Shown piece after piece: positions 26,001-39,100 of a stretch of DNA of 64,000 nt (position 1 is the first letter of the stretch; the number at the start of each line of letters is the position of its first letter). The DNA lies in NCBI RefSeq assembly GCF_902459465.1, contig NC_047070.1, forward strand, positions 3,348,001 through 3,412,000, given 5' to 3'. The translations under genes and the position numbers were made by a program. The notes under the pieces were generated by a model that did not search any database, was not told where the DNA came from, and saw only the letters and a list, made by a program, of their open reading frames with translations. This DNA is from Asterias rubens. Lineage: Eukaryota > Echinodermata > Asteroidea > Forcipulatida > Asteriidae.

Positions 26001-28786
26001 AATCAGACATGGAGTTAGGGTTATATCATTAAGTACTTTTAATGTGTAGGTTTTATGATTTGATGTAATTGGTTCTTTTGTTAGATAACACAAATTGTTT
26101 GATCAATAGACTGTGCAAGTCACACAATGTTTTTGAACATTAAACGAGTTGGTTTCTGGTAAACATAAAAACAAAAATTAATATAGGATTATATGTACAG
26201 TGTAAGGAAAACTAGTAAACAGAACTTAATAATATGATATTTGGAGGTCGCAGACAAGAAGCCTAAGCTTGTACAAGGTCTAGCATCTTCAAAAAGAGTA
26301 CATATAAATGGGAAGTTACAATCATGAGTTTTCAAAATAAATAAGCAATAGTTATTAATAATTTAATATAATAAATTAATAACCTGATAAGTCAAGAAAT
26401 ACAATTTAAAAGAAACAAAAAACCATCTTTAACTAAAGAATTTTATTAATTTTCATGTAATTTATTCTTTACTGAAGACATTTCCGTTTAATTTTTGATT
26501 TAATCTGACAGAATTTCTCCTCGATGGTTGGTGCTCTGATGATTGGCGGTGGAATGGTTGGAGCAATTATAACAGGCGTCTACGTTGATAAGACAAAGAA
26601 GTTTGAGATGACGGCCAAGATGTCCTTCACTGTGGCCGTTCTTGGCGTCATTTCTTTCTGCACGGTAATCAAATCTCTAAATCATATTTACATTTATAAC
26701 AATACATTTTTACATTTAAAACAATACATTTATAACAATATATTTATAACAATAGAAATAATAACGGCTTATGTGTAGTGCTTATCGGTCACCTAGTGAC
26801 TCTCAAAGCCAAGCTTCACTGTGGCTGTTCTTTGGGTCATTTCTTTCTGCACGGTAATCAAATCTCTAAATCATATTTACGTTAACAACAATTGTTATAT
26901 AGCTTTTTATATACACGTAAGATTCATACTCGTCACTCAGTGGCGCTCCTAACACTGTAACAGTATTTCCTGCAAGGTATGACGTAGGACTTTGTAAAAA
27001 TTATGAGGCCTAATCCTTGTATAGCACCTGGTAATGGTTTACTACATGTAGGCATTGAGGTGCAACATGCTGCCAATCAAACCAGGGACACTGGGGTGAA
27101 CCCCCTTCTCTTTTCAATAAGTGCACTGGGTTATATCATGGATGTAGTCTACCTCCATGGAAATATTATGTGTGTTAAACAACACACAGGAATCAACTAT
27201 CAGTATTTTTTTGCAAGGTATTGTTGATCTTTGTTTTTGAAGAATGACGCCTTTTGCAGACTCTCAACCTTAGAAGAGTCGGATTGACACGTTAAAAAAA
27301 AAAAGGTATAGGGAAACCTGAAAAACAAGTAGTTATTCCATTGTTAAAGGCCCTGTGCACTATTGGTAATTACTCAAATAATTTTTAAGGCATCTGAAAG
27401 CACACAAATTTGTGCAACAAGGGTGTTTTTTCTGTCATTGTTCTCTTGCAACTTCGATGACCGATTGAGTAATTTTTTTTTTACAGATTTGTTATTTTAT
27501 GCATAAGTGAGAATACTGGTCTTTGACAATTACCAAAGGTGTCAATTGCCTTTAAGCATGCACTCTGACCATGTTACGTACACAGCCTTATATACAATGA
27601 TACTCTATTTCCACTAACAAGTCCACTTATTACCATCACCATACAGCTATCGTGCTACCAGGGTTTAGATCCATACATAGCAGTAGCCGCTGGAATATTC
27701 GGCACATTTGGATTTGGTGCATACCCCGTTATTATGGAGCTTGGAGTTGAAACAACGTACCCTGTGGCTGAAGGGACTAGCACTGGCTTTCTAGTAATGG
27801 CTGGGTGAGTACATTTCACCCCAACCCCCACCCCCTCCAGGGTTGTAGCTAGACCAATTTTAGTCGCCACTCTTGTATTACTGTTCAAATCTGCCAGTTT
27901 AGATTGAGCTTGCCTTGACTTTGTGTTTAATTTCTATTTGTATTGAACATTAAGTTAAGAAGTTCGGCGCACAAGTTTTAAACTTGTGCTAGCCTAATAT
28001 GCGACATAAAGGCCTTAACATTTGGCTGTAAAAATGTACATGCTGAAAGATATATAAACCTGACTCACAGTTGACATTTCATTATCATTTGTAAATACTT
28101 CCATAACAGATATTATTATGCAATTAAAAACCACAAGACCGCCAAACTTGTCCAGTCGTAAGTTTACTGACCCGATGCAAAAAATTGCTTTCTAGTGTAA
28201 AATTGAAGTCCTACCCCTTATTTTCAGCTGAATGTCTTCTCATCAGTTGTTTCCTTTTTTACTTTCAGGCAAGTACAAGGCATTGCTGGCATCCTACTCA
28301 GCCAGTACCTGACCACAGATCTTACTCCACATCAGAAAAATATACAAGTTTGCCAAGGAGACGTCACTCCCCAAGATTTAACTCGTACGTGAAGAGAAGC
28401 AGATGTTCTTTAATAATTTTTGTTTGACCTTTACACCCATGTTTGTTAGCACTGTACACATGTATACTCACTTAGTACTTTACCGAGTTCTGTGAATTAA
28501 TCACAGGCATATCACTATTATGTAAAAATACTATTATAATTACATACCAATATATTTTAAATCAAAGAAATGACAATTAAAATTGATTTCCAACTCTGAT
28601 TTCTTGTTTCTAGTTCCACTCCTGATCTTTGCTGGTTATGCAGCGTTCAACGCTTGCATCTTTTTACTCTTCTTCAAGACGGAATACAAGCGACTCAAAG
28701 CTGAGGAGCGCCAAGCAGCTAGTAGCATCTTAAACTTCAGCAGTCGAAGCCTTGGGACACCGGCCCCTCAAGGCATTTATTCGTGA
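20060..28786 (+). CDS. SLC49A3: SLC49-family MFS transporter (SLC49A3/MFSD7-like)
   Basis: Nine coding exons join in phase: 20060-20242, 21847-22005, 22322-22612, 23677-23811, 24865-24981, 26512-26664, 27647-27804, 28269-28384 and 28614-28786 (TGA). They total 1,485 nt, or 494 residues. The protein opens with a roughly 45-residue Ser/Thr-rich cytosolic tail, then YTRRWYMLSVLVVLNLSNA (start of TM1) and GWISFAPKADITAEYY, followed by WLSLIYMVTTIPIG (TM2) and WVLDTFGLR. These are the SLC49 signature blocks. Later blocks are GAWLNLIG, FAPTKLAAVWFPDSQRA, YTIPGG, PPTPPSASAA and ALMIGGGMVGAIITGVYVDKT (TM8 plus loop). About 12 membrane segments are expected. SLC49 members include the FLVCR haem/choline transporters, but the substrate of SLC49A3 is not established. 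The block order matches SLC49A3 better than FLVCR or SLC49A4 from memory, so the subfamily is probable rather than certain. A candidate AATAAA is at 29546-29551. Confidence 0.9.
20541..21640. repeat. local duplication inside SLC49A3 intron 1
   Basis: The block 20545-21270 (CATGTTTTCGTGCTGGCTATAG, TTTCATGTGT, GGTGGCCAGCTT, GCGTTCACT, GTGACATGTGACAT) recurs in order at 21285-21640. Near 21251 a short copy of the exon 2 border (GGGTTGGATCTCCTTT) is included. Confidence 0.75.
20664..20907. repeat. palindrome family D, well preserved
   Basis: GGGCCCAATTTCATAG at the left and CTATGAAATTGGGCCC at the right, with inner arms GATAAAAACAGGATTACC and the inverse. It splits one arm of a local intron duplication. 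Confidence 0.85.
22662..22775. repeat. short palindromic repeat cluster
   Basis: Several direct and inverted copies of ATTTGCATCGGGGAT-like words, within SLC49A3 intron 3. Confidence 0.6.
22839..22990 (+). mobile_element. tRNA-derived SINE
   Basis: A-box-like GGTGGTCTAGTCAGTAAGAC and B box GGGTTTGAATCCC (22895-22907) are followed by CTCGGGAAAGTATGGAG. That tail resembles the unit of the 43-bp minisatellite at 6449-8866. Confidence 0.7.
23073..23470. repeat. MITE family A copy
   Basis: TTAAAGACACTGGACACTAA at the left and TAGTGTCCACTGCCTTTAA at the right; full-length interior. Confidence 0.8.
23893..24305 (+). mobile_element. tRNA(Leu/Ser)-like SINE
   Basis: The head is tRNA-like (GTGGTCGAGCGGTTAAGAGC, B box GGGTTCGAATCCCC at 23952-23965). 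The unrelated body contains GGGACGTAAAGCCGTTGGTCCC, and the tail ends in ATT repeats. It starts about 80 bp after the SLC49A3 exon 4 donor. Partial relatives at 23480-23560 and 24555-24650. Confidence 0.8.
24368..24555. repeat. palindromic MITE, TTACCG/CGGTAA type
   Basis: Outer GGGCCCAATT and AATTGGGCCC with inner GTCTGCTTACCG/CGGTAAGCAGA. Related fragments at 28825-28930 and 34905-35125. Confidence 0.65.
25520..25635. repeat. second copy of the 5889-6010 repeat
   Basis: Matches the RRP5-intron copy over about 115 bp. The rest of this SLC49A3 intron (24982-26511) is AT-rich with no gene seen. Confidence 0.7.
26808..26880 (+). repeat. partial copy of SLC49A3 exon 6 with its donor
   Basis: This repeats 26614-26691: the last part of exon 6, its GGTAATC donor and 27 bases of intron. 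Small deletions shift the frame, so it is not a usable alternative exon as it stands. Confidence 0.85.
27344..27555. repeat. MITE family A, internally deleted copy
   Basis: The TTAA borders remain, with the right half of the interior and diverged ends (CCTGTGCACTATTGG). Confidence 0.75.
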
Positions 28787-31341
28787 GATCAAAGGTCAGA
28801 TAATTACCGACATCTACATGTATGCCCAATTTCATGGCTCTGCTTACCGTAAGTAAAGAATCTTCGCGAATGGAAGCAGGGAATTTCGTGCTAACGTCAG
28901 CGTATTTCACAGGTTGGCAGGGGATTTGTGTGCGTGAGTACTCTCTGATACTAAGACAAATTCGCCAAACTTTATCAAAACTGCTCCAGATGAAAAAAAT
29001 TTCAAATCTATGCTTATAACTTGCATCTTTTTATTTTAATTTGATGCTTCTTTATTTTGTGAAGCGCTTCGGGACTTCTGTGTAAGGTTTATTATTAGTA
29101 TTATAAGGCATTCTTCACCTACGCAGCTAGTACATAAATGTGGTGCTTGCCCTCTTGAAGAATTGTGATCGCAAGCACTGAATTTGTCGGTATCAGAGCT
29201 GTGAAATTGAGACCTGGTTTTGCAATATTCCCATAAGGGCTACACGGAGGGCATGGCCTACATGTATGTTGCCCCACTTCTTGGCCTTGGTGCACCTTTC
29301 AAAATATTCTGACAGACTTTTCCATTGGAAGTGCTTTTTTTAAAAGACTAATTTTCTTGCCCTGTCAAAATGAATGTTCACTCCTGCAATACGTCTGTTA
29401 TTGTTATTAATGAAGCAAAACATTTTTAGAAATCCGGAAGGTACTTTTGTTTGAGGTTAAAAGGGTAGCTCACTGTACTTGAATATGTTGGTCAAGCTAC
29501 CTGACTGCTGGTTGCAAACCCTACTTCATTGGTTATGGATCTAAGAATAAACCATACATAATAGTAAACTAGCGAGTACAACCATGTGTAAATCTTTTCT
29601 GTTGGATTGTTGGTTCTGAAAAGAGCCGGTTCAGTCGTGACAATTCTTAAAGTACTATCTCCTCGACTTCAGTTTTTTTTTAAAGACGAGCAGAAACGTC
29701 TAGACGAAGGATCTTCTCATAGCCAACAAGCTCTCAGGAGAGGATTATTACATGGTTGTAACCGCAAGTTTACCATTATTTATAGTTTATTTTTATCCTT
29801 CACACCATGCAAAGCTTCAAACATCACTTGATTATGGATCTCTTGACGAGTTAACCATTGTATTTCTTTTTCTGTTTAAAAGTGAGCCTTGCGAACTGCC
29901 TTTTCAAAAACGAAGGTCAAAAAACTTTGGGTGTGACAAGGAAGAAAAGGAATCGTGCAGCTTTGATAAAACTAGCGCAAATTATGCCCAATCGATCACA
30001 CTCCTTTAATTTATTGTTGACGTACTTTATTTTTTGCCTTTTCTCTTAATTTTCCTTTTTGTTTATTGATGCAATGTACATGTATACTTTGTTTAAAATT
30101 ATTTTTGTTTGTGAGAACAAAAACTAAACCAAGCATTTTGATGAATGAAAAAATAATTTGAACATCACCAGAAATTGAAATTAAAATAATTTCTACACCT
30201 AAATGTCGCTCATCACCTATGTTCTTTTTAGTTGAAATTGTAACTGGTGTAGAATGTTGACTTCATTTTTTGTTATGCCACTTTCTACATGTCGCTATCT
30301 CTATTGGTGCATGTGGGTCCACCAAACCCTTGATATTTATAATTCATATTAAATTACAATGATATAGAAACAAACATTGTTTGTATAATCTATAAATATG
30401 AAGAATACAAATTCATTCAAAAGCAAGAGATGAAATCATCTTGTATTTTTTTACTAATTAGCTTTTCTATCTTTTGTACAATGTATACAAATTCTCTACA
30501 AAAAATAATAATGTACTTTTTTAAATCTGATATTCAGGATAAATATTAGTTATCCCACAAGAATGTGTTAAAATGTGAGAAATTTTGCACTCTTGCGTCC
30601 CATATACAACAAGGTGGAATGCGAAGTGTCTGTGCGATGCAGAAGCGCACATTTTTCCCCATTTTGCAGGAGTGCCTCTGGGAGAAATTGTTTTAATTTT
30701 GATTTGTTGTAAATGTTTCCACAAACATCATTCTAAAACAACTACAAGCAAAATGAATTTCAAATTAGTCTTGAACAGGTTGGTAACTGGGTTTGCTACT
30801 AAGATTAATATTGACTGTTTGTGTATTTACAACCATTTAAGACAGCAGTCTTGCCAGGTGGCAGTAGACTTTCCAAGTAAATCCATTGTCCTCAGTAATG
30901 TGCGCATGCTCAGAGCTAAGTAAACAATGGAAATTTACTTGGGAGTCTGCTGCCACCCAGCGTTCCAGAGTCTCAAATTAGTTCAAATAGTATCAATTAC
31001 TTTTTGTAATGTTGACAGCTTGTGTAATACAATTATTTAAACATGCAATTTTTTGTATTTAATTTAAACTAATCTTCACATGTGATGTACTTGTATGTAA
31101 CTTGTGTAATATATTATACATATATACTGTATTTTGTAAAATGATGACAAATTCACTAATTGAAATATCTCTTCCACAAGTTGAGGTGAAGAACAACCAA
31201 TAAATATTTTGTCTTGATAAGAGGAGTTTTCGATGTAAGGTTTTTGAGAGAATAATTATACGCTAATACTGCTGATAATTATACGCCTTGACAGAAACTG
31301 CCAACAGAAGAGAAAAACGGTTTCCTCTGTATCGTATTCTG
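28787..31341. other. intergenic, SLC49A3 3' side
   Basis: No gene seen. Candidate polyadenylation signal AATAAA at 29546-29551. Repeat fragments at 28825-28930 (TTACCG palindrome type), 29045-29105 (GAAGCGCTTCGGGACTT, a LINE/SINE-type tail), 29240-29330 and 29600-29830. From 29850 to 31340 it is AT-rich with short open frames that resemble nothing I know. Confidence 0.5.
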
Positions 31342-31729
31342 TTAAAGGCAGTGGACACTATTGGTAAACACTCAAAATTTTTACTAGCATAAAACCTTTC
31401 TTGGTGACGAGTAATGGGGGTGAGGTTGATGGTATACAACATTGTGAGAAACGGCTCCCTCTGAAGCAATGTAGTTTTCGAGAAAGAAGTAATTTTCCAC
31501 GAATTTGATTTCAAGACCTCAGGTTTAGAACTTGAGGTCTCGAAATCAACCATTCAAACGCACACAACTTCGTGTGACAAGGGTGTTTTTTTCTTTCATT
31601 ATTATCTCGCAAGTTCGATGACCGATTGAGCTCAAATTTTCACAGGTTTGTTATTTTATGCATATGTTGAGATACACCAACTGAGAAGGCAGGTCTTTGA
31701 CAATTACCAATAGTGTCCACTGCCTTTAA
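31342..31729. repeat. MITE family A, full copy
   Basis: Clean ends (TTAAAGGCAGTGGACACTA and its inverse) and complete interior; a good consensus representative. Confidence 0.85.
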
Positions 31730-32026
31730 GTCAAAGTGATTTTATTTCTATTTTGGTAACCATTTCAGCTTCGTAGGTCATGATAAAGAGCCTGGCCAGT
31801 CATTTGCATACTCTGTATTCCCATGGTAGTGTCAGGACACTTCAATCATAACAAATACATAAAGACAGTACAAATAAAGCATGAAGTCGAGTCTCTACAA
31901 GCACATCTTTCATTTCGGAAATAATGTTCATTGTTTATTATCTGCTATTTCATTATGAAACTATTCATATGTTCATTATTATTATATGAACGAAACATAT
32001 GGAACACAATTTATAAATGTACTTCT

Positions 32027-32166
32027 TGATTACAATAAAGACGTATGATTGAAGAAAACTATGAAAAGACATGTTTATTCTATTATTACCGCTGACCAAT
32101 AGCGAACCGATACGTCACGATATTGCTGGTATCCTATAGTTTGCCGTTGACCAATAGCGAGACGGC
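32027..32166. repeat. left arm of an inverted repeat around SLC7 paralogue 1
   Basis: It carries CAATAAAGACGTATGAT, GACCAATAGCGAACCGATACG and a second CCAATAGCGAG. The inverse of this order appears at 43724-43858. Confidence 0.75.
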
Positions 32167-32971
32167 CCGGTATCCTGGGGACCGTTCCACTCGGGCAAAT
32201 CTTTGCCAACGTTATGCTTACGTTTTAAAAGTGACAGACTTTCAAAGTGGCACACGTTAAGTGCATGGAGGCATTTGCACTCGCTTGCTACGTCACATAC
32301 TGAATATGGTGCGCCTTCAGTGTTTGACCTTCATATTATTGTCCTTGTTTTAGAGTGGAAATGGGCGACTTGGTATTGGTATCAAATTTGTTGGGTCAAA
32401 TCGGCCAAAAATCTGACATAGCGTCTTTAAAAGAGTTGTGACATTGTACTTTGAACCATAGAGTAAAAAGTATGTTTGAACCCTAGAGCAAAGACTTCAC
32501 AAAGCTGCCGTTTAATCGTTACCTTTGCTCTGTGGACCTTTAATATGGTTGGAAGCAAATTGCGATAGCAATCATTCCACTTTAAACATGTCAATGACCT
32601 GCTGATCTGCAGCCCCAAAGCCATACATTTTTCTTGTTTTCGTGAAAAATGTGACCCCCCCCCTGTTTAAGGACACGGCCTTCAACTATGACAGATAGGG
32701 CCTAATTGTTATAAAGCATGCTGCATAGAGAATGAACACAACCTAGGCTTTACTGGTTCTAATACACCATTTAGACCCAATCAAGGGCTCTACCCAAGTT
32801 CATGGCATATTTTCTGACAGCACGTATAGTCTAGTAATCTTTAGGCATCACACAATGCACAGTCAGTGATCAACATGTACTGTACACTATACCGGTAACG
32901 ATTGACAACATTAATTGAAAACTTGCATCGGCAGTTCAACTCGTACCGTCCACATCAGTAGTGCCAGCTCG

Positions 32972-33098
32972 TCTCAGCAAAGTTAAATTGCTGTGAGTTT
33001 AGCAGTGGGCTTACACTGTGAAACCATTGTTTGTGTATCTCAGCAAAGTTCAATCGCTGGCAGGTAGAGGCACACACTGTGAAACAAATTATTTGTGT
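32972..33098 (+). repeat. tandem duplication at the 5' side of SLC7 paralogue 1
   Basis: Two copies of about 60-66 bp (32972-33037 and 33038-33098) share TCTCAGCAAAGTT, CACTGTGAAAC and TTTGTGT. The second ends 8 bp before the ATG, so at least one copy is probably in the 5' UTR. Confidence 0.75.
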
Positions 33099-33106
33099 TT
33101 GGTGCA

Positions 33107-36100
33107 ATGGAAGACCCAACTCTCAAGGAGGGCCGAGTGACTTCTGATGGCGTGTCGCTCGACGGCAGTGTCTCTTCGCTGGTTCAGATGAAGCGAACAA
33201 TCTCTCTCATCAGCGGTGTAGCCATCAACGTCGGCATCATGATCGGTTCTGGTATCTTCATTTCACCGAAAGGTGTCCTGGCCGGGGCTAACTCCGTCGG
33301 CCTCACCCTCATTATTTGGTCAGTCTGCGGCATCTTCTCTCTGCTCGGTGCGCTAAGTTTCGCCGAACTCGGACTCACTTTCCCGTCATCTGGTGCCGTG
33401 TATTCGTACCTCAAGTGCATCTTCGGTGACTTCGTAGCTTTCTTGTACCTTTGGGTGACTGTATTGGTGGCAGTGCCTGCGTTTTTTGCTATTGTGGCGC
33501 TGACATTCGGTGATTATTGCATCCAACCTTTCTTCCCTGATCCAGCCTGCCAGCCACCGAGGATTGCCGTTAATCTCATTGGAACGATTTGTCTATGTAA
33601 GTAACTCAATTTTACAAAATGTTTTGCCTGACAGGGTCTGAACCATCCCCTTTAAGAGTTATAATATGCGGTATACTATATGCCGAATGCCACCAGAGAG
33701 GCAACGAAGGCGATCATACCTCCATGCCCCCTGGTCAATGCTTAGGTGCCCTTGAAATGCTCTTAGTAGAAATTTGCATATGGCTCATAGGGTGTACTTT
33801 ACCAGGAAGAAACTGCCTTGGTGCCCATAACCTGCCCTTTCAAAAAACACAGGCCTAAAGTGCAGTCTACAAAATCACACAAAATACACCCTTGGTTAGA
33901 GTGGCCTTTAAAGTGGTTGCATGAGGGGTGGAGGTCGCTGGAAACCACATTGCTGCTCAGAGTGCCTATATACCAGACATCAACGGCACTGCCTGATGCA
34001 AAACATGGCTGGACTGGCTTCACTTTATCAGATGGTTGAATATATATAGGCGGGATGTGTTGACAACAATGCTAAGACAGTGGGTATGTGCAGTGATTTT
34101 CAACTGATACCCACCCCACGCAGAAACAATGATTTGAGAATACAAATGGGACACAATGGGAGCACTATCTGTGTTCAATCCGAACCGTGATTTGGTTGTA
34201 ACTGTCAACTTGGCAATCAATGTGTAAAAAACACACATACAAAAATGTATAAATAATTGGACAAATTGGACCTTTGATCATTTTTGTTTTTATGACAACT
34301 CAGCAAAGTTTCTCATTTTAAAGGAGGACCTGTGGTATTGCACACGTTGGACAATGATCTGTGTACTTGACATATCAGAGCAGACGCATGCTACGAGAAA
34401 GGTCGACATGCATTGTTTGTATATCAGTTTATTTAGAAAAAAAATTCGCTGTGCTCAATTTATTTTTGATCAATATCAACTGATAAACAGACCAACAACC
34501 TTCGTGATAATAAGTAGGATTTGAAACTTTGCATACTGGGAATACACATTGGAAATGAGTTCGGATGGTTCTAAAAAGAACCGTTGGTTTCCGACTCGAC
34601 GTTTCGATCAGTATGCTCTGATCGTCTTCTGGAGAAAGCTGGAGTCTGGTGCTGCATGCCGCTAAATTAAGCATGGTTGTCCTTTCACACGGGAAACATT
34701 TTGCAATCATTCTACAATAATTTAACAAGGAAACCTTGCTAAAGTGCTCTGGTGCGAAAGGGATTGCTGCACTAGAAAATAAGTACTGCGTTAAAATAAA
34801 AAACAGAATGGAAACTGTTCGTATGGGAAACCCTCTGACCTATATCGGGCAGCGATCGGGCATAGTAGCCCTTTCATGCGAGACTGCACAAATAAACTGA
34901 GCCAATTCCATGGCTCTGCTTACCCAAAGCAAATAATAGGAGCTTACGGAAGCTAGCAGGGATTTCCGCACTTACACGTACGTCAATAGTGTTACATCAC
35001 GAGATAGCAGGGAACTTTTGATTTTGCGCGTGCGTATTATACTATCACGTAAATACGATGCATATAATTCGTTTTACAGAAACGGAGAATGGTGATTAAT
35101 TATTATAAGCATAACTTGGCAGAAAGCAGAGCCCTTATACAACTCGGTCATGTACGCCTAACATGAACAGTAATCTCGATTTTGAAATGGCCTGGTATAG
35201 CACCCTGTTATCAGTATCATTCAGTGTGATTGTGGGGTCATGTTGCTTGATCAAACAAACGCGTAACTAATCGGATTAGAAATACGAAGAACATTTTTTT
35301 TTCTGTGATTGTACCAAGTCTGGCATTGGAACTATTTTTGTTAAATTCTACTTCAGTGTGGCAGGTAAACAAGCAGAGAATTTTTTTGGGGGAGACTAAT
35401 AAAGCGAGCTTTGAATTTTATAAACGCCGATTTCGAGGCACGTTAGTGTGGATCATTATATTCTACTTTTAAATTATTTATCTAACCATTATGCACTTCA
35501 TAACAAATAGTTCCAAACGCTTTTCAAAGACCAACTCGACCGATCAAGCAGCGTGTTACTATTAAGTATTCAGAGGGTTGCTCCTGCTTGCATGCAGCCT
35601 TGAAGGCTGAACCAGGAGGTCGACTATTATCAGTTTGAGAGCTACCACGGCTCTGGTCAAGTCTACCTCACCCGAAATGGCTCTACTCAAAATTCATGTT
35701 CTGGTAAATAATATTGTTGTTGTTTACAGTGCTACTCGGATTGACCAATGCAATTGGCACCCGGCTGTCTACGCGGATACAGAAGTTATTTACATTGTGT
35801 AAGGTTGCCGCCCTGGCAATCATTATAATTACTGGAATGGTACAGATAGGCAAAGGTAATTATGGGTTTTGTTTTTCTGTAGGCCTACAGTGCAGTGTAG
35901 TACAAAGGGCAGACTCTGTTACTCCGAACATTAGAGAGAGATGAAGATAACAGTATAACAATCGAAAAATATGTTTCAAAAGGTATTGTGTATACAATAT
36001 TGGTTTGAAGTTTGATCTATATACTCTGCTGATATTATAAATTATTTTATTGCTCTAGAAATTTTACTTTCAAATTTCAAGTTTTGACGAACTCTATCAA

Positions 36101-39100
36101 GACTTATTTAAAAGCACGTGGACAGCATACAGTATTATTTTTAGTAGATTATTTGTGAAACAGTAAAGCCAAAAATGTGTCATGGTGTGAACTTCATCAC
36201 TGTAGCTTGCAAGCCTTGGGGAACATGCATAAGGGTGATCAGTATAGTGTTGTAGCATTGTGTCCGCCATAATAATATCTCAAAAAGGCTTATTACTAGA
36301 AGTACATGGATTCTACGCTACAAACACATTAACAAAATATGAACGCAGTTAAAAAGAATTAAATATATTATGTGTTCTATATGCATTGAAACATTTGTTT
36401 TATAAGGCAAAAACTTGTTGGTTTATTGCGCTTTTGGTTTGCATTTTGTCTTTAAGGTGAAACCCAAAATTTTCAAAATGCCTTTGAAGGTTCGACCTTC
36501 AGTGGGCTTGGAATCGCTCTTTACTCTGGACTATTCTCATACACGGGCTGGTATGTATAATTATACACTCTAAAAAGCCCCACCCCCGGATTAGAGTTGA
36601 CTCGGATTAATGGGCTGACCCATTTCAAAGTCAGGCTGGCCCGAAAAGAGTTAAACTCTGACTTTGCGTCTCTTGACTCATTTCTGGGTCATAATAATAA
36701 TAAAAATAAATAATAGTAGGTATTTGCGAGAAAAAAAACACCTTTGTCACACGAAGTTGTGTGCTTTCAGATGCTTGATTTCGAGACCTCAAAATCTATT
36801 TCTGAGATCTCGAAATCAAATTCGTGGAAAATTACTCATTTCTCGAAAACTACGTCACTTCAGAGGGAGCCGTTTCTCACAGTGTTTTATACTATCAACC
36901 TCTCCCCATAACTCGTTACCAAGTAAGGTTTTATGCTAATAATTGTTTGAGTAATTACCAATAGTGTCCACGGTCTTTTTTCCTTTAGGTTTCACCTTTC
37001 TAACAGTTCGTTGATTGTGCATTATTCATGTGCAGGGAAAGTCTAAATTTTGTGTCCGAAGAGGTGAAGAACCCAACCAGGTAGGCAATATGAATACCGT
37101 ATCTAGAACTAAGATCGTATCCGGTTTACGGCTGAATAGCTGCGTCATGCGTAAAGTATATGACGTCCTTAGCAACAGTCGTAGCAGTAGCTCTAATAGC
37201 CACCAATTCAGATTGACCTCAATGGCAATCATAACGTTAAAACAACCTCTTGGACTAAAGACTGTTTGTAACGCTTTGAAATGTTGATAACTTAAACCTT
37301 CTAAATTGCTCGTAATTATCGATCAAAAAATAGGCCCTAACAAACCTCAAGGTTTTTATAACCTAGCTCTATTTCTGCCGTTGACGGCGTGCATCAATAG
37401 GAAGGTTTAGCTGCACGTTACGCGGTCAAAAACGTGAACGTGAACGTCAGACATTTGTGTTGTTAAAATTTCACAATTTTAGCATACGTGAATACGTTTT
37501 TATTCATACAATTTTTCGCGTCTGGTGCGTACGTGCAGACGTCATAGGTGAGCTTGAAAAGAGCCCTAAGTGGTGATGTCAAATAAAAAAACAATTTTTT
37601 TTGCTCGCGTAACGTCCAGCTAAGAGAGGATTGGCTGCACGTTACGCAAGCAAACACGAAAACGTGAACGTCAGAAAATTGTGTCCTTTCTAGTAGGTGA
37701 AGTCACCACTTATTTCATGCTCACGTACGCACGTACGCATGACGTCTACGCGTACGTACCTGACGTAAGAAATTGTAACTTCGCGTATGCTAAAAACGTG
37801 AGATTTTTACAACAAAGATTTTTGACTTTTGTGTTCACGTAACGTGCAGCTAAACCTCCCTAAAACTGCACTTTGTTGACGTCATCTCTGGGATTTTCCC
37901 TTTGTCATGCACCCTGTTGCCACAAAGCGGCTTACAAAACAGAGCTCCTGCACGTGACGTTAACTGAGTGATGACGTAACGGTCTTTTCGCAAATCTTTC
38001 GGACGATTCCCGAGAGGGCATCATCTTACAATCAAAATCTGTTTAGTCTTTAGGCCTATTGACTTCTTGAGAACATTTTAAATGAGTTTACAGAAAAGAT
38101 CTTTTGTTGCTGTGTGTAACAAGGACATACTATTGTTTCCATACTGCAGGAACCTGCCACGCGCAATAGCGATAAGTGTATGCTCTGTGACTGTGCTGTA
38201 CATATTAACAAACTTGGCATACTTCACCGCAATGACGCCTCAAGAGCTCATGGCGTCTAATACAGTTGTAGTGGTAAGTTTAAAATCGTTTCTATAGACC
38301 TTATGCACATGATGTCATATCAGTAGGGCGCCCTCACCTAGATGTCGAAAAGTGACCGTTCATCATTGGCCAAACATGTGCGCCGCGCGTACAACTCAGT
38401 GCGTTTCGATTATTTTCGTCTTCGTTTTACCTCTAAGATGACGGCTGGATGACGTCAACGTAAGGTCTTTACAAATTGTTATCCTTCATTTATTTACCAC
38501 CCTTTATATTATTATTCGACAAATAAATGATGCTGCTAAGGGGATCTATGAGTAGGCTTAATTAGGAGATGGGGTTAATGGGGTAGACATTTTTGGTTCA
38601 TTTTGTCGATATCTTTTTGGCAAGTAATTTGCCGTGGTTTCACTGGCTATACGACATCGTTGTTTTTGTAAGAATGGTTTATTATAGCTTCTGTTGAAAC
38701 GGATACTAAATGAAAATACACCCCTGCGTGCTTTATTTTTTGTCTTTAGATGTTTGGTAACAAGCTACTGGGTCGTTTTGCAGTCATCATGCCGGTGTTC
38801 GTAGCACTGTCCACATTTGGCTCCATCAATGGAAGTATAATAGTTTATTCAAGGTATGATGTAAAAACCCATTTTTTTTCTTTCGAGTCCATCATCTTTG
38901 TACTCTTCAAATAATCCCGTTTGAAGCCCGAGCTCGTACTCGCACATTGTCTTTGGTGGATAGCGACCCTGACCCTCTTTTGAACCTCACAGTGGTTGCG
39001 TTCGATAAGCTTCTCTGGGTCGACCCCGCAGTGCTCACTCGGGTGAGTCCCTGACAAGAGCTAATCGAACGATCACACTCGCCCTCTCGTGGTGACGGCA

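Noticed and set aside
28822..29019. Short frame just after the SLC49A3 stop
   Set aside because: It overlaps a TTACCG-type MITE fragment and has no homology to the transporter C-terminus.
30585..30923. 112-codon frame downstream of SLC49A3
   Set aside because: The composition looks random, no family is recognised, and it is embedded in AT-rich intergenic DNA.
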